Shown here: positions 21,721-34,056 of the stretch, one piece after another
How positions within the stretch are numbered: position 1 is the first letter of the stretch
Layout: every line of letters begins with the position of its first letter
Assembly (NCBI GenBank): GCA_001630475.1
Contig: KV419406.1
Location: 565,478-629,477 of the forward strand
DNA length: 64,000 nt
DNA from: Sistotremastrum niveocremeum HHB9708
Lineage: Eukaryota > Basidiomycota > Agaricomycetes > Sistotremastrales > Sistotremastraceae
Direction of reading: 5' to 3'
The notes under the pieces: model-generated
What the model saw: only the letters and a program-made list of their open reading frames with translations
Told to the model about the DNA's origin: nothing
Databases searched by the model: none
Translations under genes and position numbers: made by a program

Positions 21721-24577
21721 ACACGTTTTCCAGTCCATTGAAGCTCTTCTTGAACAAGTACGCTTCCACTTCGCCATATCGGTCTTCTAACTACTTATAT
21801 CTCAAATAAAAGCATGGCTTCAACGCGACCTTCTATCAATCCACCCAGGTCGTCGAATCATTTCGGCTCAAGCCCCCTCCTCACGATCGAATATACCGTC
21901 ACCCCATTCGGACTGTGTCTCGTCATCGGTATGCTCACATTCCGGTCAATCTTGCTCGCCGAATACTGATCTATCGTCTGCGTAGAGTCTGAATTCAGAG
22001 GACCCCATATCCGCTTCAGAGATGTCACAAGCGGTGAGGTGAGATCCGGATCGTTCGATCTAGGACACGAGAGTGAGTCCTTCGATTTGATCGTTGTGCC
22101 CTGCTTTGTTTTGCATTTCTGTTCCATGACGCCGATCGACGCTCTGTCCGAGGGAGTTTCGGGTGATACGGACTCGGCGGAGAGGCTTGGCGAGACGATC
22201 ATGCATGCTGTGTCATTGCTCAGAATTGCGACCGATTCACTGCACGCGTGTTCGAGAGCTGTATCAGAGTCCGAGCGGGATGCCGTGCGGCCGACAACCC
22301 TGTGGCGTCGATCTTCCTTCCATCCCCTTCCCTCGTTCTGTCTTCTTCATTCCGCTCTCCGAGTGATATGATATAATCGTATTAACGTCATTTTCCGTCT
22401 TTCAGGATCTACTGGAACAACCAACGGATGCTGTAAGTCCCTGATCGCCACATCGCAACTAACCGATGGCTAATCCATGCTGGATGACAGGTTCGACGAG
22501 AACTATGCCCTGGCGTCGACACAGTCGCTCAAGAATAAGGATATCCCTGAGGGTGGCGCAAAGGGCACTATACTCCCTTTGTGAGTCTACTTTGCTCCCG
22601 TCACTGAGCTACACTTCTCTGACTCGTTCTATCTCCTCACTAGTTACTTTGAACGAGTAGACTAGGCGCTGATCCAAGACTCTGTTTTGAGCAATACGTT
22701 GTTTCTATCATTGATCTGTTGATCCTCGGAGAGTCGCCCGGTATCGAAGAGCCTATCATCGACTTGTACACAAACCCTGAATTATTATTCTTGGGACTTG
22801 ATGGTACGTCGAACGTCATCTTCTTCACTCAACCCTGTACTGATCGATGACGCTACGCGTACTTCCAGCGGGTGCGGCGGACATGATGGATTAGGCAGCC
22901 CGTGCGTTCTATCTTGACTTTTCGCTAGGCATCATGGGGTACTGATAACTCTGGGTTACCAGTGCATGCTCGTGAACGAGGTGCTTCTTCTTGGTAGAGT
23001 CGTTCACAACGGGAAAGAGTGCCGAACATCTGGGTGTGTTCCTCATGACACGAGAGTATTGCTTCAGATTCGTTTTCACATTCCTTTTGGAGTCTTGTGG
23101 CATGGCGTCGATCTGCTACAGGCTCGTACGCATGCGTCTCTGCACGTGCTTTCGAGCTATATTCAATGGAGGCGTCGAGTCTTCTTTCTCCTCCGAGACT
23201 CACACTCGTGAACCCTTTCCTAAACCCTGTTTTGGTCATCGACCACGCGGATTATGTACATATGCTGACGAAAATATTTTCTCTCATCCAGGTATGGCAT
23301 GACGTCCCTCTCTGTGCGACAATACGTCGTCGGGATCGACAAGCATTCCGGTCCTCGAGAGAAAGAAATTACGAAGGTTCGAAAAGGAGAACCGGATGGT
23401 GATTTTGGCTCCAGTGCGTTCATCTATCCTTTTCCTTATTCTTGGCCGAGGCTCATTCTCACGTCTGTGCCCTAGATGACATATTGTTAAGACCGTTGCG
23501 CTTATCGACGGGTGGGGTGTACTGGCAGGCCCTCAAGGTCTTGATCGTCAGAGGCTCGTGAGATTGGCGAAAAAGAGGGTACCGGTGGCGAACTTTGATA
23601 GGTCGAAATTGTCTAAAGATGGGTATCTGGTTCTTGTCGAGGATCAAGACGTCAGACTACCTCGTGAGTCCCGCGCTTCTAAAGATTACTATGATTCCTG
23701 ACTTGTGGAATAGATGGCGAGCTGGTCGTGGATGGAACGGACTTCAGGAATAGTGCTCATTTGAGGTTCAAAGCCGATCTATTCGTTCCCTGCGGCGGCC
23801 GGTATGCACCCTCTTCTCCACACCATCTCTTCTTCGTGATAATCTAACCTTCATCCAGTCCGGAAGCTGTTAACATTTCCAACGTCGCAGCGCTCGTCGA
23901 TCACGATGGGAAACCGCACTTCAAGTACATCGTCGAGGGCGCCAATCTCTTCCTCACACAATAAGCGCGTATCTTCTTGGAGAGAAATAAAGTTGTACTG
24001 TTCAAAGACTCAAGCGCTAACAAGGGTACGTCATTGGTCCCGAACTGCATCCGCAGAATAACAAGGACTCGTGCTCATTCGCCTTATTCGGTTAGGTGGT
24101 GTTACGTCATCCAGTCTGGAAATCCTTGCGGGATTGGGACTTTCGAACGAGCAGTATATGGATCTCATGATTTCCAAAGATGGAAAGCCATCGACGTTCT
24201 ATCAGAAATACGTCCTCGACATTCAGAAGAAGATCAGCGAAGATGCCGCAGCCGAATTCCAATGCATCATGAAGGAGTTCGATAGACTCAAGGGCGCGAA
24301 AGCCAGAACACTCATCTCCGACGAGCTGTCAAGCAAGCTGAACGATCTACAAGCTGAACTGGAGGCTTCGGATCTGTTGGACGACGTGCCGAGCCGAAGG
24401 GCGGTGCTGAAACGTGCTATTCCGGAGACGTTGGTGGAAGAAATTGGTTTAGACGAACTGTTGACGAGGTTGCCGGAGCCTTATCCGAAAGATTTGTTCT
24501 CGAGCTGGGTCGCTTCGCATTATGCGAGTCCCTCCTTCACGTTTGCTTTGGAGCTCGTACTTATTCGGCGAACGTAG
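21721..24577 (+). pseudogene. GDH2: NAD-specific glutamate dehydrogenase relic
   Basis: Fragments in several frames clearly match fungal NAD-dependent glutamate dehydrogenase, the large enzyme that deaminates glutamate to 2-oxoglutarate. Seen in order: KHGFNATFYQSTQVVESF (about 21810), FDENYALASTQSLKNKDIPE and GGAKGTILP (about 22495-22565), LCFEQYVVSIIDLLI (about 22685), GADMMD-like AADMMD, SFTTGKSAEHLG, GMTSLSVRQYVVGID, KLSKDGYLVLVEDQDV, GTDFRNSAHLRFKADLFVPC, KYIVEGANLFLTQ, VVLFKDSSANKGG and VTSSSLEILAGLGLSNEQ, then LLTRLPEPYPKDLFSSWVAS. Disruptions: TAG at 22892 where Trp is expected, TAA at 23962 in place of the second Gln of LTQQA, a frame shift near 23036, a loss of continuity from about 23055 to 23290, and a missing C-terminus. 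Introns are still recognisable. It cannot make the enzyme. Confidence 0.85.
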
Positions 24578-25192
24578 AATTATCAATGCGGCGTCGTTGC
24601 ATCCAGCGTTGACTTCTTCCATTTCATCCGTGCTTTACAGTAGTAGTGACTCCACGGACACTCTCACGCAGTATCGCCATTCTCTCTGCATTGCTCGCTT
24701 TCTTGTCCTGACCAGCTTTTCTTGGACTTGCTCTTTCCAGAATTGTATAAAGTGATTTTAATGACGTCCTTCGCGTTGCGCATGTCTTGTATATTATACG
24801 AATACAATAATACACTAAAGTCCAGAAAACTTGGCCGCTGCATACCTCGATGCATGGACCTTCATCGAAGGAACAATGGATACCTAGTCAAGTACAGTGC
24901 TACGCTGCCAACGGATTTCTGAATCTAGCTTACGCGTTGTTTGGGCAGCTTTGTCCACTGGGAGCACTTCATTTCCCGAGCCAATTTTTACCTTGCTTTT
25001 CACAGCAAGTCACCTTTCGTCAAGGTACGAATGGGAGCTTGATCAGCGGCATAGTATCGACGTATTCTTCAGGCAGTTAATCAGTCTATCGTTATCCTCG
25101 TGCCGTCAGGTAGTATAACCACCGGGAATCCGGTATGACTCTTCTCAATTTGTCTCAAAAGGTTGCGTACTTAGCCACATCAGTGTAAAGGG
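24578..25192. other. Intergenic
   Basis: Between the GDH2 relic and the second F-box gene. No gene is seen; the first 100 nt may be eroded 3' sequence of the relic. Confidence 0.35.
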
Positions 25193-26964
25193 ATGCCTTC
25201 ATCAACCGGATCAAGCCCTTCCAAGCGTCCCCGTCGGACATGTACCTCACGCGATGATAAAAAACCTGAACTCAGTCAAAAGCGCTCTCCTTCCCCACAC
25301 GCCCCGCAGCGCCGTAATCCAGTCAAAGCTTTCTGGTCCACTCCTCAGCTGATCGCCGGACTTATGGAACTGTTACCTTCCCAAGCACTTTATAGATGTT
25401 CTTTGGTTTCCCAATCCATCTCCTCGCTAGCTTTGGACGCACTATGGGCTGCAGATGCGAAAATTATAAATTTGCTACGCATTCTTGCGCCTTTGGTTCC
25501 CAGGAGGAGCGATTCTGATACGATGGTATGTCATAGCACGATCCCATCGGCATATTGAACGAGTCTCAATGTTTTCTACAGAACTTCTCTCGAACACCTC
25601 GTCTTACAGATTGGGATCGCTTTTACACTTATTCGGCAAGGGTTCGAGACATCGAGTGCACTGACTCTGACTTGAGCGGACTCTCCCACGATGCTCTGCT
25701 AAAATTCTTCACAACAATTCCTCCTGGAAACCTCCCCTTTCCACATTTACATACCCTGCGGTGGTCGGTTCAGTCCGAGCTCAAAATGCAATTCCTCAAC
25801 ATGTTCATCCATAATGGATTGAACACGTTCATTGTTTCCAGTCCCTTGCAATCTTTGTGCGGAGTCTTCGATGTTGTGGCTCGATTTGCCCCGAACCTGG
25901 CGCAGCTGAAGATACGTGTGGATGGAGACAAAACCCGAGTCTCAGCATCACTATTGTGCGACCTAGTCCTGGCCTTGAAAGATCTGAACCAGCTTCAGGT
26001 CGTGGAAGTTCCCGCTGTCCTTCTCACCCCCAAAATATCAAAATTCCTATCGACAAAAGCCAGCTTAACTGTTCTATGGGCCTGCGAGTTTCGCAACAGC
26101 GTCAAATTCAGTAACAAGAAAAATGATCAGAAAAATTCTACATCGCGGGAACACTTTGTGTCCCTACTCAATCTCTCTCTGGAGATTGGTTCATTACTAG
26201 GAGAAAGTGTCAATTATCTGGCTGCCCCACTGCTCGTGAGTTTACACGTGGAAATCCCGCAAGCCACCCAAGAAGATTGGGATCGTTGCGTTCACATTGT
26301 TGCAAGAAATTGCTTTGCTCTACGGTCGTTATCGGTGTCACTTTATGACGATTTAGATGATGACATTCGTCAGAGTCACATTACGCTGGATGGAGTGAAA
26401 GAGATTCTCAAGCTTCCCTCTCTGGAAGCCTTAGAGATCGACGATAACAGCGTACCGGGATTTGATGATCAGGATATGGAGCTCCTTGCTCCAATGTGCA
26501 CAAAGCTACTTATCTTTGCTCTTTGTTTATTTGCCCACCATCCCACAACCTCTAAAACCCCGACTTTCGCCTCCTTGATTCCCTTCGCGCAGCATTGCCC
26601 AAATATGGAGAGTCTGGGATACTTCATAGATGGCAGTATCCCGCCACCCTCACTTCTGCCTGGTAACACTCCTCTTGACCTGTGTTCATTGGAAATATCC
26701 CCATACACAAAAGTTGAAAACACAGCAACGGTTGTTGCTTTTCTTGTCGAGCTTCTGTCACCTGACGCCAAGATTGATATTGACTCCCGACACTGTTATA
26801 AGCATTGTCATGGAGGCGGAGCATTCACAATTGATGAGTTGTCGCCATACCAGAAGAAATGGGAAGAAGTGGAGCAACTCTTCTCTGCTCTTCAGCCAAT
26901 TCGGGAGAAACTCGCTAAGAAGGATGTGGGATTGATCAGCTCAGCTTCTGAAGTCGAATTGTAG
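25193..26964 (+). CDS. F-box/LRR-type protein (copy 2)
   Basis: Exons 25193-25525 and 25582-26964 encode about 571 residues. The N-terminal 45 residues are basic and Ser/Pro-rich. An F-box-like segment follows (about 46-90: TPQLIAGLMELLPSQALYRC, then SLVSQSISSLALDALW), with LRILAPLVP after it. The C-terminal two thirds holds irregular leucine-rich segments such as LAQLKIRVDGD, LEALEIDDNS and LISASEVEL-type helices at the end. The family usually brings substrates to SCF ubiquitin ligases; the target is unknown. It shares with the 8991 gene the phase-0 intron, the DWDRF...Y motif at the start of exon 2 and the LAPL motif just before the intron, so the two are paralogs. Confidence 0.78.
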
Positions 26965-27348
26965 GCAGCCATGTCTATGTATGTCACTTGGAAAGCCACA
27001 CTATATCACATAGCCTAATTTTTTATATTGTAGATATACTAACAAAGAGCTCCTTGTCCTTGAACGGTACATGAGGACGTCTATTGTGACCGCGTGATTG
27101 CTTTAAGCCTTTGGAGCGTTGGATCTTCAGGGGTTTTTACGTTGTACCCTACAAATTGTAGTACAAATTCTCTTCAACGTCATAGTAGTCTCGGCCTCGT
27201 GTCCCATGCCTGTGTATCTTATTTGTATATATACTCGCGTTCGATGTTCTCACATCTTGAAGAGGCCAACTACGTGGGATTATCCGAGTTGAGACTTAAT
27301 ATTTTGGGACTTATATCCTTTACAGGTGACGCAATGCAAGTTTCGTGT
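26965..27348. other. Convergent 3' flanks
   Basis: Between the F-box stop and the patatin stop. Nothing coding is seen; likely 3' UTRs. Confidence 0.4.
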
Positions 27349-28567
27349 CTATTTTAAGTCAGGCTGATGATAGACAACTTGGCCTCTGTGGCGGAGAGCC
27401 GCCACGATCGCACCAAGTCTCTGATCCGCCCCTGCGTGTCTCAGGTACGCTTCCGTGTGCGAGGTAACCTCACTCAGTCTCTCCCATTGTGACAAGCCCA
27501 CCTTCTGCATCCCCTGTTCAACATTCAAACGGAAATAGACGTCTGGTTGTCCTTGAAAGTCTCGCTCAGTCTCCTCCGCCGTTCTCTCGGAGTCTGTAGC
27601 CATTTTCTTCATAGCTTCGATAGTCTTCAGCGGGAGATGTCTCTGGAGACCTGGGACCTTCTGAACCAGCGACGTCCTCGGGATGCTGATAGTCTCTCCC
27701 TTTCCTGCACCGATACTGACGAGGCAGCCTATACGGCGTTCGGGGAAGATCAACTTCGCTTCTTCCCTTACTTGTGTGATAGGATTGTTGCGACCCATCC
27801 CGCCGTCGATGTACCTTTCGCCTACCCGTCCCTCTCCGATGAATATGGGATCGAAGAATGTCGGTGCTGCCGAGGTGGCACGAGCGGCTTCCCAGATTTT
27901 ACAATTGGTCGTGGCGTGCTTTGGGACCTCATAGTTTCGGAAGAGCCGTGGGATGGCGGCATTCATGTTGTCCGCTGCCATCGTGCATACGAATCTGGAA
28001 GATATTCACCGACTGGCAGAGGTTGCATAAAGCGGACAAACATACGTTTTTACACCCCGGTTTCCCGCGCTGATCATTCTTTCATCCTCATCCTCTGTTT
28101 TTTCTTTGACAATTTTCTTGAAAATATTCTCCAGCGTTCTGGAGGAGAACTTCGCTTCCCCCACCAGCGTTGTGTTCGAGAAGACTTCCTCGGCGAACTG
28201 GGCATAACACGCGATGGCCTCATCAATGGTCATCCCGAGTCGCCCGAGCATCAGGGCGATGAGTCTGACGATCGAAAAGTAAGCATACACTGTATTCACT
28301 TTTGGAGTACAGATGATCTGACCCGCCGGTGCTTGTGCCTCCTATAAGATCAAAGTATTCACAAGGTCGAGGAAGATCAACCAGTCCCTCGTCAACTTTG
28401 ATACGGTACATCATCTCTTTCAATATGAGAAGCTCTGACAGCCCTCTTATACCTCCTCCGTCTACATGTAAAGCGTGAGTATCGGTCCGATCAAATATTC
28501 AGAGGTAAAAAATATTACCTAGGGAGAGTAGACGGAGGCCATCATCGCGGCGCGTTTGGGCAGGCAT
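27349..28567 (-). CDS. Patatin-like phospholipase
   Basis: Exons 28567-28519, 28461-28323, 28264-28046 and 27994-27349 give 350 residues. The patatin signature is complete: the oxyanion loop DGGGIRGLS (about 16-24, split by intron 1), nucleophile elbow GGTSTGG (about 57-63, Ser in GTSTG), and the dyad Asp in YIDGGMGRNNP. Family members are lipid acyl hydrolases that use a Ser-Asp dyad to release fatty acids from phospholipids or glycerolipids. In fungi, patatin domains often sit in front of NB-ARC or TPR modules; here the protein ends after the catalytic domain with a C-terminal helical tail ending YHQPDLK, so it is a stand-alone form. The ATG at 28567 gives a short leader (MPAQTRRDDGLRLLSL). 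Confidence 0.88.
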
Positions 28568-29290
28568 AGGGGGGAAGACGAAGAGAGGCGTGGCTGTCAT
28601 CAATCATCTTGGATTGAAGCCCTGCAGAGAGTGCATCAACTGCAAGCACGGCCTCGTGTTCCTGGTACAATGGTGTTACCACTCGACGGGCGCTCAGAGA
28701 TTAGGAACGATGGGGCAAACACCGGTTGGATAGAAATTAAAAGTGAGACCATAACCAATCGTCTCTTTGGTGTTTTATGCTGGAATCTGGAATATTTGTT
28801 TCGTACTGAGTTTTGTGGGCTGAGAGTCCGCTGAAGCGTCTTCAGCAGTTTTCAGTGATACCATCAGCCAATCGAGTGCTCAAAGCGTCTTCCAGACTCG
28901 GATCCGCAGCATTCGTAGACACCAGTAGTGACCCCAAAATAATTCCAAGAAGTGATAGCGATTTATTTAAGTAGGATACCAGTAGCAGTGGCTGATGATC
29001 GAGGGCGAGGTTCGGACATTGCGGTGATCTCCCACTTGCTTCGGCGATAAAGGGATCCCGCCCGAGAGCCGGCATCGGCTTGATGCCCACACCGTCGGCC
29101 GAACTTCGAATGGTGGGATCGTCGAAAATTTTGCCAGGAGCCTTGCCAGGAGCCTACAATCGCGATACAGAGCAATTAATTTTATTGCCGATGTGGAACT
29201 ACAGCTAATGCTACACATTGAACCTTCCATCCTCTTCTCATGTATCTTCATCATTAATACTTACCGCCCACAATTCCTACTGATTCCCGA
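28568..29290. other. Intergenic
   Basis: Promoter side of the patatin gene and 3' flank of the SDR ending at 29291. Short frames only; no motif recognised. Confidence 0.35.
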
Positions 29291-31097
29291 TTACAACTGA
29301 CTTAATCCGTCTCTTACATACTCTTCGAACAAGGGCTATCAAAACAATAAAGCTTTTTCGTATGAAGAAGAGCGGGAAAAATCACAAACCTTGTATTCCG
29401 GGTGCCATCTACTCAACGCCGGTCTAGCATTAACGATGTCATCCGCAGCCCATTGGATCCTCAGGGCATCCAACTGAGGTGTCGTCTCGTTATCCGGACA
29501 GATGATATAAAATTGACCCGCTTTGACACGGAGGAGCATATATTGAACCGTCTGCGTCGCGGTCCAAGCTCCTTCAGGTTTTTGAGAAAGTTCACCGGAT
29601 GAACCTCCGATGCCCGTGTAGGTCCAGCCGGGTCTAGAATGCGAAACGGGATCAGTATCAATTTGTGACACGAGCATGCGGTGAAGAGTTGAGATTATTA
29701 GGCGGGCATGGGGAAGATGGGGAATAAAAGTTGCGGGGCGGGACAGGTACGTAAAAGCGTGAGACGGAGGGCTCGGTGGGTAGGAGGAAGGAGAAATGGA
29801 AAGTGAATGAGAAGCAGACGGGAAGAAACGTGGGAACGAAGAAGGGTAAACTTTAGTGTGGTTGCGTGCGGGGATAGCGAAAATGACAACGTGGATGGGA
29901 GAAGAACAGGGAAGGATCTAAAGCACATAGCAGACACGGAACTTACACGAAGAGATGAGCCGTAAGCTTCGTGACCGATTGTCGTAACTCATGAGCCAAA
30001 GACTCGGTGAGCGATTTCACAGCTGCTTTAGAAGCGTTATACGCTGCATTTCCCCTGGAATATGAAAATTCATTATCGTCAAAGATGAACGGCAATGAAA
30101 GGCTCAACGTACGGAGGATTCGTGATACCCTGCTTCGAGCCCGTATTGATTATGAGACTCTGATTTTCTTGATGGATCATGTGGGGAACGAATGTATGTT
30201 GGACGTTAATGACGCTAAGATGACGAAATTAGCACGAAATTCATAGGATATTGTGAAGATGAGCGTACCCCCATAGATTCGTATTGAGAATTTTCTCCCA
30301 GTTTTCTCGATCTGCAAAAGCTCCACCCTTCAAGCCTATTCCGGCATTGTTGAGCAGAACCGACACCTAGAGATTTGATGGGTGAGGGGGACACAATTCG
30401 ATGGAATGGGCACGACAGGATAGACGGCGCTTGAGGAGATGAGGGGGCGTTTTCCAAGAACAAAGTAAAAGGAAAAATGTGATGGATGGAGATAGAGGGG
30501 AAAGGGCAGAAAAAAAGGATTTTAAAAAGGAGGGCGAACGAGTTTTCAGATGTGGCGGAAAGAGGAGAGCGAGGCATTGACGACTCGAGTAGAAAGCAAA
30601 AAGAAAAAGTTTTCGGCCGTCACCTCACCTCTCCCCATGTCTCAAAGACACGGTCTCTTAATCTCTGGACGTCCTCCAGCTTCGATACGTCCGTCACGAC
30701 GGAAATGACGTTCGCGTCGCCAACGAGTTTGACGAGTTCGGTGTGGACAGTTTTTAACTTCGACTCATTGTTGTCTGCGAGGGCAAGTTTCATCCCAACG
30801 CTGTTAATCGTACCATCATCGTCAGAAAAGGTCGTGTGCAGCTGTACTTTGTGAGACTGACTGAGCGAGTTCACGAGCTGCTGCTAATCCAATACCATCG
30901 CCGGCACCTGCACATTGTCAGAAGACTCAGAACCCATCCCAAGCAAGGCAAAGACATCAAAACGTACCAGTGATGACTGCAACTCGACCAGCGTGTATGG
31001 CATCATGATGAGGCGGATCCACAGGAGATCGTACGTCGTGCTCAAAGGCAGCCGACGGTCGGAGAGGTGAGACGCGAGGTGAAGACGTGCGGGCCAT
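29291..31097 (-). CDS. Classical SDR oxidoreductase, eight exons
   Basis: Exons 31097-30968, 30907-30862, 30800-30629, 30366-30269, 30214-30113, 30054-29947, 29633-29390 and 29335-29291 join in frame to 314 residues. Motifs: VITGAGDGIGLAAARELA (cofactor loop, intron 1 inside it), LALADNNESKL (acidic residue that favours NAD(H)), VLLNNAGIGLKGG (NNAG), LIINTGSKQG (catalytic Ser position occupied by Gly-Ser) and AAYNASKAA (YxxxK). The C-terminus extends past the core as a Trp-rich tail ending RDGLSQL. It is a likely NAD(P)-linked dehydrogenase or reductase; substrate unknown. The 30862 donor was chosen because it restores the frame before GMKLALAD. The final 45-nt exon is supported by a conserved-looking WHPEYKPLFEEYV join. 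Confidence 0.85.
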
Positions 31098-31181
31098 GTT
31101 CAGTTTACAAGTGGTCAATTTTCAAGCAAGAATAAGGAGGCAGGGGAGAATGTAGAAGAGATGGGGCTGTGACCGGAAGGC

Positions 31182-31190
31182 TTTATATAT
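31182..31190 (-). promoter_or_regulatory. TATA-like box of the SDR at 31097
   Basis: On the minus strand TATATAAAG lies about 85 nt upstream of the ATG at 31097. Confidence 0.45.
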
Positions 31191-31607
31191 GCGCTAGTAA
31201 GGATCATAACGATCATAGCGCCTTGTCTCATGATTTGGGGTCCAAACTTTGCGACGGAGAAAAACGTCACCGGGCTATGCTCTGTGGGGTCATTAGCCTC
31301 TTTCGCTTCGCAGGTCCCAGGGGCAACAATGTGAGAGAATGGATACTATTAACTATCATAAAATACATGTACGGAAAGAAAAGATCTTCTCTCAAGAAAA
31401 AAAATAGTAGGGAATAGAACGGAAAGGGGCTGGCGTCGTTCAGCAATTGCTATCAACGAAAGGAAAGGAGGGAGAAGGGGGATATATCCAGCATATTCAG
31501 GTTTGAAAAGTCGAAAGGTTCATAGAGAGGCACCGTAGGACAAGAAAGAAGGAAAGGCGTTCCGGATTTAGATCCGAAACCGAGGGAATAACGACGCTCC
31601 TCGTTCC
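31191..31607. other. Intergenic
   Basis: Between the SDR promoter and the VTS1 stop at 31608. AT-rich with an A-run near 31397-31405; probably VTS1 3' UTR and flanking sequence. Confidence 0.4.
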
Positions 31608-34056
31608 TTAGGAAGAGGAGAGCGTAGGCGAGCTAGCACCAGTCGTGCTAGTCGTGTTCGTGGTGGTCGTAGCAGCAGTGCTAGGCGTCTGTGCAGTCGC
31701 AGATCCATTCGTCGAACCAGGAGGAGGGTCAATGCCCATCTTCGCTCTGACCACCTCGAAAGTCTTGAGCATCTTTCTCCTGGCGCCGAGCGCGGCAACA
31801 CCCTTAGCCTCGAGCGCAGCCTCGTCCATCATAACCATGTCCCTCCAATTCATGCCCTCGAAGTTCGGCGTGTATTTGTGAAGACGTAAAGAACGAAGCC
31901 AGCTGGGGACATCGTTCAGGACGCTCGGATCGACATCTTCGTCCTTGTCTTTTCCGCCTACTTGGGATCCTGCGGATTTGTTCCCAGAGTTAGGAGAACG
32001 ACCTCCTGATCCACGATGCATGTTTCCACCTCTCATCCCTCCGACGCCTCCCATGTTGTTAACCATACCGGGTTGCATTCCGAATCCAGCCATGGCAGGA
32101 TTGAACGCGGCGGCGGCGGCGATCTGAGCACTGAGAAGCTGATGTTGAGCATCAGGAGAGAGTTGGCCAGCAGCAGCAGCTGCGGCTGCGAGATTGAATC
32201 CATTCATCCCGTTCATCCCATTAAGAGCCGGAATTCCTCCCTGAAGGTTCTGGAGGTTCATGGCGTTGAGCATGTTCATGTTCATCCCATTCAACCCGAA
32301 CCCAGGCATGCCGTTCATGCCGTTCATCCCAAGACCCATCGCAGCGGCAGCAGCCTGAGCTTGCGCCTGAGGTGTCGGGCTCGACAGTCCACCAAATCCT
32401 CCGGGGACGATCCCATTATTGCCTCCTCCACGTCCGTCGTCACTTCCTCCAAATCTTCCCGAAGATATGTTTGAAAAGCCGCCTGGGCTTGCGCGTGCCC
32501 AGTTCTGTTGTTGTTGCTGTTGGGATGATAGTTGTGCATGTACGCCTCCTCCTACTCCAGCTCCTCCGCTAACGTTTCGCATGCCAGTCGGGCTGGCTCC
32601 TCCACGACCTCCTGGACCTCCCGGAACGAGAAGATTCCCATCATCACCATATATATCACCATTGTTCGTCGATCCGCCGGAGGCTGTCCTGGAGGTACGA
32701 CGGAACTTGCGAGGATCGTCAAGCTGGACCTTGCCGCCGTTGTTATTGGACAATGTCCAATTAGCGAGACGGTTGGTCACTGCGTCGATATTCGCCTGAG
32801 CTCCACCATTGGTCGTACTCTCTCCATTGAACATAGGAACGAGAGGTGTGTTGACCATGGATGCCCAATTGCCGCCAACCATAGGCGAAAGCTGGTCATC
32901 CAAATTCGCGCTCTCCGCACGAACGCTCCTGGAGAAGGAGTTTGCAACGCCAGAGAAATCGGTCGATTTCGGGCGGGCACCGCTAAGATTGCCTGGGCTA
33001 AGCGTAGCTCTGGCAATGCTGCTCGTATCTATGTCTCCGCTCGAAGATCCGGAATTGGGAGGAGGAGGAGAGCTGGATGCACTTTCGGCGACCTGACCAA
33101 GATGAGGACCTCCAACTCCGCTCTGCCACATGCTCCTATTTCCTTCAGCGATGAGAGTCCCAGGAGCAGAGATACGGTGGGCAGCGTTTGCCTTCAACTT
33201 GGCACGTTGCTGAGCGAGCGTAGCGGCTGCTTCGTTGTTGGTGCTATTGGCGCCCTGATTGTTGCCTCCCGGGGAGGGAGGGACCAACGCAGACTCGGGG
33301 GAGAGGAAGGACGACGAAGTGGTAGATTCGAGGGCGAGAGATTGGCGTTGAGTGAAGTTTCTGGATGGAGAGTTGGGTGTCTTCACGCTAGGCGACTTGA
33401 GACCCATACTCGCGAGTTTTGCTTCCATCTGACTCTGCATAGAACCCCCTAACGGCACAAAAAGTAAGCATACATAGTCAGGGAAAGGCAGCAAACACAT
33501 ACCTCCGACACTGGGACTGAGCAAAGCAGTCATCGGGTCTGATCGGGCCATCTGCTGAAGCAGAGTGATGAAGAACCTGATCTGGACTTGGGTGGAATGT
33601 TGGATGAGACTGTACAAAGCAGCGGTGCGCTCTGCCTCTGAAAGAACGCGGAACCACTGTTCGATAGCGGAAAGCTCCTCCTTGAAGTTGACATCAAGGG
33701 AGGCAGCCGCCATCTCCTCTAAAGTCGCCTCGTAATTTTGCAAGTTCTCGAACCATTGGTCAATAGCATCGGCTGTCGACACAGTACATGTCAGATTCAT
33801 GAATAATTGAATCAGATTACTACACACCTTCAGGCGTTTGGAAGACCCCGCTGCCACCTAAAAGTTCGCTGGTGGGCCTCGCGCCAGATATGCCACCGGG
33901 ACGAGGGGATGGAGCGGATCCCAGACCGTTTCCTGAGACGATGCGAGAAGAAGGGCCCATGGATGCACGCGCAGTAGCAGCGCGTCCATTGCCATTAGCA
34001 CCTCCGGGACCAGGGGATGGAGATGGGCTAGTCGACGGTGGGCGAAGAGTAGCCAT
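31608..34056 (-). CDS. VTS1: Vts1/Smaug-type SAM-domain RNA-binding protein
   Basis: Exons 34056-33828, 33772-33503 and 33448-31608 encode 779 residues. Residues about 77-165 form the conserved fungal N-terminal helical domain (AIDQWFENLQNYEATLEEMA; LLQQMARSDPMTALLSPS). A long Ser/Asn/Gly-rich region follows, with a Gln run, Gly-rich stretches and Met/Asn-Gly repeats (MNGMNGMPG). The SAM domain is near residues 670-740 (VPSWLRSLRLHKYTPNFEGM; ALGARRKMLKTFEVVRAKMG). Known role of the family: the SAM domain binds hairpins with a Smaug recognition element in mRNA and recruits the CCR4-NOT deadenylase to trigger decay. The C-terminal tail is Thr/Ala/Ser-rich. Start and splice sites are well supported by frame. 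Confidence 0.93.

Noticed and set aside
21721-24577. A functional GDH2 gene
   Set aside because: In-frame stops at 22892 and 23962, a frame break near 23036 and a missing C-terminus exclude it.
32532-33452. 306-residue plus-strand frame
   Set aside because: Antisense shadow of VTS1, whose domains and splice sites are clear.
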